A stretch of DNA of 6,244 nt from Bacillota bacterium (GCA_021849995.1 JAJZSC010000208.1:1-6244); one strand, 5' to 3'; positions 1 to 5,196 are shown, counted from the first letter of the stretch. Program-made: numbers and translations. The notes: a model not told the origin generated them from the letters alone.

Positions 1-92
1 GATTACAAAAGTCCCGACGGATACCCCGACTAGCAGTATAAAAGTATTCTTTAGCATCCCGGGAAGTATCGTATCCCATAAATGCGCCCAAA
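1..92 (-). CDS. Edge of a possible membrane-protein (permease-like) frame, truncated at both ends
   Basis: On the minus strand one frame stays open from about base 92 down to base 1 and leaves the window. It reads roughly VWAHLWDTILPGMLKNTF followed by a strongly hydrophobic run (ILLVGVSVGTFVI), which looks like a loop entering a transmembrane helix. An ATG lies at 57-55 but has no ribosome site before it. The protein-like sequence continues upstream of that ATG to about base 90, where copA-like sequence begins on the other strand. I infer that this is a remnant of an integral membrane transporter whose 5' part was lost at the same junction that truncates copA. I do not recognise the family. 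The open frame could be chance, because the visible piece is only about 30 residues. Confidence 0.35.
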
Positions 93-551
93 CCTCAAGC
101 GAAGGCTGAAGAAGTGAGGAAGCTGCAAGCAAAAGGTCTAAAAGTCGCTATGGTTGGGGACGGAATTAATGATGCTCCTGCTTTAGCTAAAGCTGATGTT
201 GGTATCGCTATTGGTTCAGGAACAGACGTTGCTAAGGAGACCGGTGACATTATTCTCATTAGATCTGATATTAGAGATGTAGTCGGTGCTATTGAGATTG
301 GCCGGGCTACGATGCGTAAAATCAAGCAAAATCTCGTCTGGGCTTTCATCTACAATATCACAGGAATCCCTCTTGCCGCAGGAATCCTATATCCGTTCAC
401 TGGTCTGATCGTAAGTCCGGAATTAGCTGCCTTCTTTATGGCTCTAAGTTCCGTGTCTGTAACATTAAATACACTGCTGTTAAAACGCTTCCACCCTTCT
501 CTTAAACGAGAAGAGACCGTGCATCAGGTGAAAACAGCCCCTGCACACTAA
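93..551 (+). pseudogene. copA: 3' fragment of a Cu(+)-exporting P1B-type ATPase
   Basis: CopA exports Cu(+) across the cytoplasmic membrane using ATP. Only the last fifth of the protein is present. Counting from the GTG at 114, the hinge motif GDGINDAPA is at residues 15-23, followed by ADVGIAIGSGTDVAKETGD. The last two membrane spans carry the P1B-1 copper signatures: a Tyr-Asn pair (80-81) in the seventh helix and Met-x-x-Ser-Ser (109-113) in the eighth. CopA-like sequence (PQAKAEEVRKLQ) begins before that GTG, at about base 93. The same frame then loses resemblance to CopA and meets TAA at 39-41, so there is no intact start. The metal-binding domains, helices 1-6, the DKTGT aspartate and most of the ATP-binding domain are missing. 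The fragment cannot pump copper. An assembly chimera at the window edge is the alternative to a real deletion. Confidence 0.85.
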
Positions 552-572
552 TAGAAGGAAGGAGTGATTGTA

Positions 573-791
573 ATGATGGAACTTGAAGAAAAGGCAGCGA
601 GACAAGCTACAATTATTTATACCAGTCTCTCATTAGGGATAGCTATTCTCTTCCTATTATTCACCTACTTTAATGGAGAAAGTTATACTAGTGTAGCTCG
701 TATAGGGGGGACTATCTGAGTCTTCATACTCTGAATGATTGTCACTATGGCTATTGTGATTCCAAAGGTAAAGGAAAAGATTATGCGTTGA
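573..791 (+). pseudogene. Small membrane-protein gene interrupted by two in-frame TGA codons
   Basis: A good ribosome site (GGAAGGAGTG) precedes ATG 573 (a second ATG is at 576). The frame encodes MMELEEKAARQATIIYTSLS, then a hydrophobic helix, a short loop (YFNGESYTSVARIGGTI), then TGA at 717-719. The same frame continues with VFIL, a second TGA at 732-734, and MIVTMAIVIPKVKEKIMR, ending at TGA 789-791. Reading both internal TGAs as Trp gives a coherent 72-residue protein with two membrane spans and a basic C-terminus. This suggests two TGG-to-TGA (G-to-A) changes in a formerly intact gene. It starts 21 bases after the copA stop, so it was probably co-transcribed with copA. Copper-gene decay seems general here. 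If translated normally it would make a 48-residue one-span peptide. The family is not recognised. Confidence 0.6.
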
Positions 792-836
792 TTTTAGGAG
801 GCAATGTAATTTCAATTTTTCAAGAACTTGATAGAT

Positions 837-876
837 GGCTCTGTTTTTATAAGATTGTTGCTTATAGAACAGAGCC
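837..876. terminator. Strong hairpin after the broken copA operon, lacking a U-tract
   Basis: The left arm GGCTCTGTT (837-845) pairs with AACAGAGCC (868-876). The pairing continues inward as TTTATAAG with CTTATAG, with one unpaired base, around an ATTGTTG loop. It lies 46 bases after the last stop of the interrupted gene, where a terminator is expected. The plus strand after it is A-rich (ATAAAAAATATG) rather than T-rich, so it is an atypical terminator on that strand. It could instead be an mRNA-stabilising or processing hairpin. Confidence 0.55.
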
Positions 877-897
877 AATCGATAAAAAATATGCTTT

Positions 898-950
898 ATA
901 AGATCCAAATAATTGATAAGATCCAAATAATTGATAAGATCCAAATAAGG
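898..950. repeat. Three tandem 18-bp repeats ahead of the methyltransferase gene
   Basis: The unit ATAAGATCCAAATAATTG occurs at 898-915 and exactly again at 916-933. A third copy at 934-950 diverges only in its last bases. The array ends 17 bases before the methyltransferase start. The repeat contains TTGATA (913-918), which lies 16 bases before TAAGAT (935-940), so it may supply a weak promoter. Otherwise its role is unknown. Confidence 0.85.
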
Positions 951-967
951 TAAGGGAGTTAAGTCAG

Positions 968-1570
968 ATGGATCAAGAAACTATTCTTACTCGCGAGCGT
1001 TATAACCGTACCGCAAATTTCTACGATTTGATGGATAGAATGATTAAGCCCGAGATTCGCCACAAAGTCTTTGATGGGTTAAAGGGCCGTGTTCTTGAGG
1101 TCGGGGTAGGAACAGGTAAGAACTTGGCATTCTATCCTCCTGGTTGTGAGGTCATTGGTATTGATTTAAGTCCTGGAATGCTTGCTAAAGCCAAGGAAAA
1201 ACTTGATCAGGCCAAAGTTCCGGTTACTCTAATGGAGATGGACGTACAAGATTTGAAGTTTCCTGACAACAGCTTTGATACTATAGTCACCACTTGTGTC
1301 TTTTGTTCCGTACCTGACCCTATAAAGGGCTTAAAAGAGATACGACGAGTCTGTAAACCTGAAGGAAAAGTAGTTTTATTAGAACATGTAAGAAGTGAGA
1401 ATCCCCTTCTGGGGCTAATAATGGATATTTTAGATCCTCTAACAGTGCGTATGATGGGCCCTCACATTAATAGAAGAACTGTGGAAAATGTAGCTACAGC
1501 TGGGTTGAATATTCAAAGTGTTAAAGATCAAAATTTAAAAATCTTAAAACTTATCGTGGCTCAGCCCTAG
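968..1570 (+). CDS. Class I SAM-dependent methyltransferase (Methyltransf_11/UbiE-like)
   Basis: This is a 200-residue cytoplasmic methyltransferase. The SAM-binding motif I is visible as VLEVGVGTGKNL (42-53). An acidic residue follows the next strand in VIGIDLSPGM (62-71), and MDVQDLKFPDNSFDTIV (91-107) gives motifs II/III. A VFCSVPDP loop (111-118) and KEIRRVCKPEGKVVLLEHV (123-141) complete the fold. The Cys-Ser-Val loop and LEHV resemble methyltransferases of the METTL7/UbiE-like group, so small thiols, lipids or quinone-type acceptors are possible; the substrate cannot be read from sequence. A modest GGGAG sits about 10 bases before ATG 968. The gene stands alone between the tandem repeats and the first response-regulator array. 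Its metal-resistance neighbours suggest, but do not prove, a role in detoxification. Confidence 0.85.
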   Translation: MDQETILTRERYNRTANFYDLMDRMIKPEIRHKVFDGLKGRVLEVGVGTGKNLAFYPPGCEVIGIDLSPGMLAKAKEKLDQAKVPVTLMEMDVQDLKFPDNSFDTIVTTCVFCSVPDPIKGLKEIRRVCKPEGKVVLLEHVRSENPLLGLIMDILDPLTVRMMGPHINRRTVENVATAGLNIQSVKDQNLKILKLIVAQP

Positions 1571-1587
1571 TGAATCAATACAATTTA

Positions 1588-1652
1588 TTCATACGTTATT
1601 CATATCTTGTTCATATCCTATTCACTAAGAATTCAAATATCCTTGCTACTCT
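1588..1652 (+). promoter_or_regulatory. Array A: five 11-bp-phased TTCATA boxes and promoter
   Basis: Hexamers start at 1588 TTCATA, 1599 TTCATA, 1610 TTCATA, 1621 TTCACT and 1632 TTCAAA, each separated by exactly five bases. Nine bases after the last box is a weak -10, TACTCT (1647-1652). There is no clear independent -35; the boxes occupy its place, as expected for an activator of the OmpR/PhoB family. The array drives the Met-rich PepSY gene. Three TTCATA boxes fit the Bacillus PhoP consensus TT(A/C/T)A(C/T)A exactly. Confidence 0.7.
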
Positions 1653-1654
1653 AA

Positions 1655-1675
1655 GTATGTAAACAAAATACATAC
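1655..1675. promoter_or_regulatory. Perfect 7-bp dyad at the start of the PepSY transcript
   Basis: GTATGTA (1655-1661) and TACATAC (1669-1675) are perfect inverted copies separated by seven A-rich bases. The dyad covers the expected transcription start of array A and touches the ribosome site AAGGAG (1676-1681). It could be a repressor operator, or a small mRNA hairpin beside the ribosome site. It does not fit the operator consensus of CopY or CsoR as I know them. Confidence 0.5.
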
Positions 1676-1689
1676 AAGGAGCGATTAAT

Positions 1690-2568
1690 ATGAAGAAAAC
1701 AAATTTAGTGATAGGGTTGTCACTAGCCGGACTATTGACTCTTTCGGGTGTAGCATTCGCATTAGAGTCTGGGTCAAAAAATTTAATTCCCACTATTCCA
1801 AATTCAAATACTCAAAATTTCAGCCGAACTGCTGTGACCCAATTAGGTACTGATGATCAGTCCAACCAAATTCCTAATAACGGAAGCCTTCCTGGCGGGT
1901 ATGGTTATGGTTACGGAATGATGGGTGGATATGGCATGATGGGCTCTGGTGGTGGCATGATGGGCGGATATGGAATGGGGAATGGATATGGCATGATGGG
2001 GTCGGGTAGTGGAATGATGAGTGGATATGGCATGATGGGTTGGGGTTATGATGCAGCCAGTCTGGGAGTGACTCTTGCCAATGGAAAGGTTAGCAATCAG
2101 GAAGAAGCTGTTAATCTAGCAAAAGCTTACTTGCAAAAGACCAATTCTGCCCAGGTAGCAAAGACAATAAACGAATATGCTAATTTTTATGAGGTGGAAC
2201 TGGTTGACCCAAAGACAAATGAAAACGTCTACGAAATCATGGTAGCTAAAGATGGTGGACGTGTTTTTTCAGAAATGGGACCTGGTGCCATGTGGAATAA
2301 CCAATACGGGCACATGAACTGGTCTGATGGAAGTGCAATTTTGATTAGCTTGGATCAAGCAACTAAAATTGCCAATGATTTTGCAAGCAACTTAGGAAAA
2401 GAATATTCTATCGGTAAGGTCGAAAAATTCCCCGGATATTTTGAATTTTTGGTACTAAAAGATGGAAAGAATTATTCTGAGGTAAATGTAAATGCTTATT
2501 CTGGGCAGTTTTGGTACAAAGCTTGGTACGGTCCCATTCTTTCAACTACAGACCTGCCAAATAGTTAG
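1690..2568 (+). CDS. Secreted Met/Gly/Tyr-repeat protein with PepSY-like C-terminal region, probable copper binder
   Basis: The protein has 292 residues. Residues 1-25 form a signal peptide (MKKTNLVIGLSLAG... ending AFA), so it acts outside the membrane. A polar linker follows to about residue 68. Residues 69-120 are a repeat of GYGMMG/GSGGMM units with 13 Met residues, six of them in MM pairs. Such Met clusters typically bind Cu(+). Residues 133-195 and 219-280 each look like a PepSY-type helix-plus-sheet unit (EEAVNLAKAYL... and DQATKIANDFA...). I infer periplasm-like or wall-side copper sequestration or hand-off. The start at 1690 has AAGGAG eight bases upstream. It is preceded by array A and a dyad, and followed by copZ, which has a separate promoter. 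Naming the PepSY part rests on pattern, not a search. Confidence 0.8.
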   Translation: MKKTNLVIGLSLAGLLTLSGVAFALESGSKNLIPTIPNSNTQNFSRTAVTQLGTDDQSNQIPNNGSLPGGYGYGYGMMGGYGMMGSGGGMMGGYGMGNGYGMMGSGSGMMSGYGMMGWGYDAASLGVTLANGKVSNQEEAVNLAKAYLQKTNSAQVAKTINEYANFYEVELVDPKTNENVYEIMVAKDGGRVFSEMGPGAMWNNQYGHMNWSDGSAILISLDQATKIANDFASNLGKEYSIGKVEKFPGYFEFLVLKDGKNYSEVNVNAYSGQFWYKAWYGPILSTTDLPNS

Positions 2569-2594
2569 AGGTAATGAAAACTTGTTTTGAATTT

Positions 2595-2629
2595 TGTACA
2601 TTTGAAAGAAAATGTACAGAATATATAAA
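2595..2629 (+). promoter_or_regulatory. copZ promoter with a 9-bp dyad over the -35
   Basis: TGTACATTT (2595-2603) and AAATGTACA (2610-2618) are perfect inverted repeats around six bases. A promoter can be drawn as TTGAAA (2602-2607), 16 bases, TATAAA (2624-2629), each 5/6 to consensus. The dyad is therefore centred on the -35 element, the classic place for a repressor. The identity of the repressor is unknown. As RNA the dyad could also form a stem-loop, but no U-tract follows, so a terminator is less likely. Confidence 0.55.
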
Positions 2630-2689
2630 TTTAATCAAAAGATAACAGAGTTAAGGATTAAATTAAAGATTAAAAAGGAGCGATGTAAA

Positions 2690-2947
2690 ATGTGTAGTTG
2701 CTGTGGAAATTCTAACAATGGTAATTCAAGTGAAAATGGGCTAAATCCTCAAGAGGGTATTGTATTAAAAATTGAGGGTATGACCTGCGGGCACTGTAAG
2801 AGTTCAGTTGAAAAAGCGTTACTAAAAGTACCAGGAGTGACTCGAGCAGAGGTCGACTTGGGCCGTAAACAAGCCGTTGTAATAGGAAACGTGGATCGTT
2901 CAGAGCTTGTTAAGGCAGTAGATGATGCTGGCTATGAGGTAGTATAG
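2690..2947 (+). CDS. copZ: Copper chaperone CopZ with Cys-rich N-terminal extension
   Basis: This is an 85-residue cytoplasmic HMA-domain protein that carries Cu(+) to CopA or to a sensor. The metal loop GMTCGHCKSSVEKAL spans 30-44, with Cys33 and Cys36 binding copper, and the domain ends GYEVV. About 22 extra residues precede the domain, beginning MCSCCGNSNN with three Cys. This extension could bind further metal. ATG 2690 is chosen because AAGGAG (2675-2680) lies nine bases upstream. The frame is open back to an ATG at 2612, but that falls inside the operator dyad and encodes a Lys/Ile-rich stretch unlike any HMA leader. A start-stop ATGTAA (2683-2688) sits between ribosome site and start. 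Its usual partner CopA is present here only as a fragment, so an intact CopA should exist elsewhere. Confidence 0.92.
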   Translation: MCSCCGNSNNGNSSENGLNPQEGIVLKIEGMTCGHCKSSVEKALLKVPGVTRAEVDLGRKQAVVIGNVDRSELVKAVDDAGYEVV

Positions 2948-2969
2948 TAAAAATTGCATAGCATAAAAG

Positions 2970-2998
2970 AAAGGCACTCAATCCAGAGTGCCTTTAAA
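2970..2998 (+). terminator. Terminator after copZ
   Basis: AAAGGCACTC (2970-2979) pairs perfectly with GAGTGCCTTT (2986-2995) around a six-base loop, 22 bases after the copZ stop. The plus-strand T-run is short (three T). On the minus strand a longer TTTCTTTT follows, so it may work better in that direction. Confidence 0.8.
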
Positions 2999-3020
2999 AA
3001 TTTGCTTCTGAAATTGATAA

Positions 3021-3074
3021 TTCACAACAAATTCACTTGTCATTCATAAACATTGCATATTGTTTAGGTAAAAT
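3021..3074 (+). promoter_or_regulatory. Array B: four 11-bp-phased TTCAYA boxes and promoter
   Basis: Boxes start at 3021 TTCACA, 3032 TTCACT, 3043 TTCATA and 3054 TGCATA, at exact 11-base intervals. Nine bases later is a good -10, TAAAAT (3069-3074, 5/6 to consensus). No sequence close to TTGACA stands 17 bases before it; box three occupies that place. The array drives the Cys/His-rich and SHOCT genes, leaving a leader of about 75 bases. Confidence 0.75.
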
Positions 3075-3155
3075 ATCACTAGAGGCAAGATACACACTAT
3101 TTTCATAATTAAATACAATTTACGACAAAATAATAAAAAGTTAGGGGGTATTAAA

Positions 3156-3374
3156 ATGTGGGATTTTATAGTTCAGAACGGTTGGATTATTTTTATGATC
3201 CTGTTTATGGTCTTTATGCATACCAGGGGACATGGGCAAGGTGGTGGATGTTGCGGAGGAGGGCATCAGCACGGACAACAGCCTGAGAAACAAAAGGGCC
3301 CGGATAATACTCCAAAGACATCTGAAAACAAATCGATTGCTCAAACCCAAGCTGAAAGCGGACATTCTCATTAA
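3156..3374 (+). CDS. Small single-span membrane protein with Cys/His metal-binding-like motif
   Basis: This is a 72-residue protein of unrecognised family. Residues 4-22 form one transmembrane helix (FIVQNGWIIFMILFMVFM) with no cleavage site. It is followed by HTRGHGQGGGCCGGGHQHGQ (22-41), which holds a Cys-Cys pair and several His, a plausible metal ligand set. The rest is hydrophilic, rich in Lys, Gln and Ser, and ends GHSH. AGGGGG lies seven bases before ATG 3156. It is the first gene after array B, followed about 100 bases later by the SHOCT protein with no terminator between them. I infer a metal-binding envelope protein. The ligand and topology are not shown by the sequence. Confidence 0.75.
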   Translation: MWDFIVQNGWIIFMILFMVFMHTRGHGQGGGCCGGGHQHGQQPEKQKGPDNTPKTSENKSIAQTQAESGHSH

Positions 3375-3472
3375 GGAATAAGGTTTCGGATTATGCAACA
3401 AATTAAGAATAACTTAATTAGTTTTAAGCCGTGTTTAGTTAACACAATTACATTTAGGAGGTAATACGCATT

Positions 3473-3736
3473 ATGATGTGGGGTTATGGACCTTGGACAA
3501 ATGGTAGTTTTGGAGGAGGCTATTGGTGGATGGGGCTTCTCGGAATGGCTGTACAAATGCTATTCTGGGTGGGTTTAATAGTACTAGGTGTATACCTGTT
3601 TAGACGAGTAGGGAATAACGGTCGAGTCTCTTTTAATGGTGGGAATGAAGCTTTGGAGATTCTTAAGGAACGTTATGCCCGTGGTGAGATTGATACAGAA
3701 GAATTTAGCCGCCGCAAGGAAGATTTACTGAGGTAA
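3473..3736 (+). CDS. SHOCT-domain small membrane protein
   Basis: The protein has 87 residues. An aromatic/Gly-rich N-terminus (MMWGYGPWTNGSFGGGYWW) leads into one membrane span at about 20-43, followed by basic RR. The C-terminal 58-87 (ALEILKERYARGEIDTEEFSRRKEDLL) is a typical SHOCT domain, a short two-helix module often found at the C-terminus of membrane proteins. AGGAGG lies 11 bases before ATG 3473, and the second ATG (3476) is further than usual. It is the second gene behind array B and is closed by a strong terminator. SHOCT proteins have no settled biochemical role. The context suggests an envelope or metal-stress function. Confidence 0.88.
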   Translation: MMWGYGPWTNGSFGGGYWWMGLLGMAVQMLFWVGLIVLGVYLFRRVGNNGRVSFNGGNEALEILKERYARGEIDTEEFSRRKEDLLR

Positions 3737-3753
3737 ATGATAGAAAATAAGTA

Positions 3754-3791
3754 GCTAAAAAAAGGCGCAGTATACTGCACCTTTTTTTAGC
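3754..3791. terminator. Strong bidirectional Rho-independent terminator
   Basis: GCTAAAAAAAGG (3754-3765) pairs with CCTTTTTTTAGC (3780-3791). After one mismatch the stem continues as GCAG/CTGC around a TATA loop. The A- and T-runs allow termination on both strands. It lies 17 bases after the SHOCT stop. Confidence 0.93.
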
Positions 3792-4005
3792 ATATTAGAA
3801 GGATTCCTTTCAGAGTGCATAACTTTAACTAAGGTTTTTCAATTGCGTATGAAGACTTGGCGCACGTAAAGCATTCCTTATACCATTAAGAAGTATAAAT
3901 CTTAGCAAAATGTTAAAGATAAAATGGATAATATAATTTTCAAGTGGCAGAATCCTATTGCAATGGGAAAGATACTTTTAAAATAACAAATCTGGAGGAT
4001 AGAAA
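3792..4005 (+). promoter_or_regulatory. DUF302 upstream region with TATAAT promoter
   Basis: There is no gene in these 214 bases. A perfect -10 TATAAT is at 3932-3937, with only a weak -35 (AATGTT 3909-3914, 17-base spacing). Ribosome site GGAGG is at 3994-3998. None of the phased TTCATA boxes found at other promoters in the window is present. Confidence 0.5.
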
Positions 4006-4392
4006 ATGAACGACATCATTTATCAAGTAACCACCGATAATTCTTTTGAAGAAACAGTTACTGCTGTGGAAGTCCAAACTCAGGCTCATGGTTTCAAGGT
4101 ACTTCATGTTCATGATGTTCAAGCTACTTTGGCAGAGAAAGGATTTACCAGGGAGCCTTTAAAGATTATCGAAGTATGCAATGCTAAATATGCGCACACT
4201 GCTTTACAAATCGAAGTTACGGTAAGTTTATTAATGCCATGTCGGATAAATGTCTATCATGATGGAGAGAAAACTGTGATTACTACACTTCGTCCCACGG
4301 CCTTAGTAAATTTATTTGATAAACCTGAATTAGTAAATTTTGCCGAAGAGGTGGATAGTATAATCAGAAAGATAATTGACAGTAGTAAGTAG
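4006..4392 (+). CDS. DUF302 domain protein
   Basis: This is a 128-residue protein without signal peptide or membrane span, about the length of one DUF302 domain. Recognisable parts are the N-terminal SFEETVTAVEVQTQAHGFKVL (13-33), the central HVHDVQATLAEKG (34-46), the motif PLKIIEVCNAKYAHTAL (51-67) and the strand pair ending PCRINVYHDGEKTVITTLRP (78-97). Cys58 and Cys79 and nearby His could bind metal or thiols, but this is not established. DUF302 genes often sit beside heavy-metal and redox genes in bacteria, which fits here. GGAGG stands seven bases before ATG 4006. It is a single-gene unit between two terminators and lacks the shared operator array. The function of the family is not settled. 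Confidence 0.85.
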   Translation: MNDIIYQVTTDNSFEETVTAVEVQTQAHGFKVLHVHDVQATLAEKGFTREPLKIIEVCNAKYAHTALQIEVTVSLLMPCRINVYHDGEKTVITTLRPTALVNLFDKPELVNFAEEVDSIIRKIIDSSK

Positions 4393-4420
4393 CAAATGGT
4401 CAATTTCCAGTTAGGGTATC

Positions 4421-4453
4421 AAAAACTGCAGTCGGTGAGACTGCTGTTTTTCT
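4421..4453 (+). terminator. Rho-independent terminator after DUF302 gene
   Basis: AAAAACTGCAGTC (4421-4433) pairs with GACTGCTGTTTTT (4439-4451) with one mismatch around GGTGA. A T-tract follows. Confidence 0.92.
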
Positions 4454-4475
4454 TTGTCCTTCTAACTTTTCTGTG

Positions 4476-4529
4476 CTCATGAGTTATTCATATCTGATTC
4501 ATGGTTTAGTCAAATTCTATTGCTACAAT
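4476..4529 (+). promoter_or_regulatory. Array C: four 11-bp-phased boxes and promoter
   Basis: Boxes start at 4476 CTCATG, 4487 TTCATA, 4498 TTCATG and 4509 GTCAAA. Nine bases after the last box is TACAAT (4524-4529), a 5/6 match to the -10. The array directly follows the DUF302 terminator. It reads into the broken Met-rich gene and then the MerT-like gene. Confidence 0.7.
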
Positions 4530-4593
4530 TGAAAGTGGAGAGAGACACACTTGATACATAAATTCAAGTAAAGAACTAAAGGAGGAAAACACA

Positions 4594-4724
4594 ATGAAAA
4601 AGATTAACAATTCCTCAACCAGATGAATCAAATGATGAGTGATACTAACATGAACTCGATGCACGGTGGTCAAGCCGGCAGCCTGATGGGTTCGGGAGCC
4701 GATGGAATGATGAATTGGCAATAA
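4594..4724 (+). pseudogene. Frameshifted Met-rich mini-gene
   Basis: A strong ribosome site (AAAGGAGG, 4578-4585) precedes ATG 4594, which reads MKKINNSSTR and stops at TGA 4624-4626. The -1 frame, open from about 4608, reads FLNQMNQMMSDTNMNSMHGG, then a Gly-rich stretch with LMGSG and GMMNWQ, ending at TAA 4722-4724. Adding one base or removing two near 4609-4616 joins both parts into about 43 residues with nine or ten Met. The end resembles the GSGSGMMSGYGMMG part of the PepSY protein. I infer a small Met-rich copper binder broken by one indel. Translation from the internal ATG 4623 is unlikely, as it has no ribosome site. A sequencing error, or programmed frameshifting, cannot be excluded. 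The promoter (array C) is intact. Confidence 0.6.
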
Positions 4725-4800
4725 CTATAGCTGCTTTGGTCCTGGGTAAGACATTAAACTACCCTTTCCTAATTCTTAACATGATATGGAGGGTCGCATT

Positions 4801-5196
4801 ATGAACAAAAGTGAAACAGTGCAAAATGAGAAAAAGGATAAAGGTATATTAAAAGGAATTGGTTCTGTTTTATTCGCAATCATAGCCTCATCCCACCACT
4901 GGGTGCATACACTTTTGATAGCATTGGGTCTGACTACATTCAGCACAAGTCTATTATCCCTATCTCCGCCTATTAAGCTTATCTTTTTACTTGTTTCTCT
5001 ATTAGTTTCAGCATGGTTTATCCGGGTTGCCAAACGTAGATGGAGCTATGATCGTCCTTCCGCCTGGGTGTATCTTATATCTTCTATTATCTCAATTGTT
5101 CTAGTGATTACAGCTTTACCGCAAACTATCTCTACACTCACCCAACCATTTCAGCAACAACAAATTCAGCAGAATGATATCCACCATGAAAAGTAG
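4801..5196 (+). CDS. MerT-like small membrane protein with His-His in place of Cys-Cys
   Basis: The protein has 131 residues with three predicted spans (about 18-43, 57-76, 88-108). The first two spans align without gaps to my memory of the MerT mercuric-transport family: GSVLFAIIAS, then SHHWVH where MerT has a vicinal Cys-Cys, then LLIALG, a SPPIKLIF segment like MerT's EPYRPIF, and a basic end RVAKRR. His32-His33 and His36 could form a metal site within the first helix. A third span and a Gln-rich tail ending DIHHEK are extra. The start is ATG 4801, with GGAGGG at 4788-4793; an ATG at 4786 overlaps that ribosome site. It is in the unit driven by array C. I infer uptake, sensing or movement of a metal other than Hg(2+); the homology needs a profile search. 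Confidence 0.6.
   Translation: MNKSETVQNEKKDKGILKGIGSVLFAIIASSHHWVHTLLIALGLTTFSTSLLSLSPPIKLIFLLVSLLVSAWFIRVAKRRWSYDRPSAWVYLISSIISIVLVITALPQTISTLTQPFQQQQIQQNDIHHEK

Noticed and set aside
717..734. Selenocysteine or TGA=Trp recoding in the small membrane protein
   Set aside because: TGG is used for Trp in neighbouring genes, TGA ends other frames, and no selenocysteine-insertion hairpin is evident just after either TGA. Nonsense mutation is simpler.
796..809. AGGAGG followed by a start-stop ATGTAA, echoed before copZ at 2675-2688
   Set aside because: Two-base spacing is too short for efficient starts, and a two-codon frame cannot be told from chance. For copZ the real ATG two bases further on explains the ribosome site.
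657..944. 95-codon minus-strand frame rich in LINYLDLI repeats
   Set aside because: It is a by-product of the 18-bp tandem repeats and hairpin, has no ribosome site, and runs over the interrupted gene on the other strand.
898..950. Short CRISPR-like array
   Set aside because: The copies abut with no spacers, so this is a plain tandem repeat.
2612..2689. Longer CopZ with start at ATG 2612
   Set aside because: That start lies inside the 9-bp dyad and upstream of the -10, has no ribosome site, and the added residues are low-complexity Lys/Ile. ATG 2690 has AAGGAG.
4786..4800. MerT-like protein starting at ATG 4786
   Set aside because: This ATG overlaps the GGAGGG ribosome site that serves ATG 4801.
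4721..4800. Hydrophobic frame ITIAALVLGK after the Met-rich gene, resembling a signal peptide
   Set aside because: No start codon or ribosome site, and it runs into the next gene's ribosome site. Probably chance.
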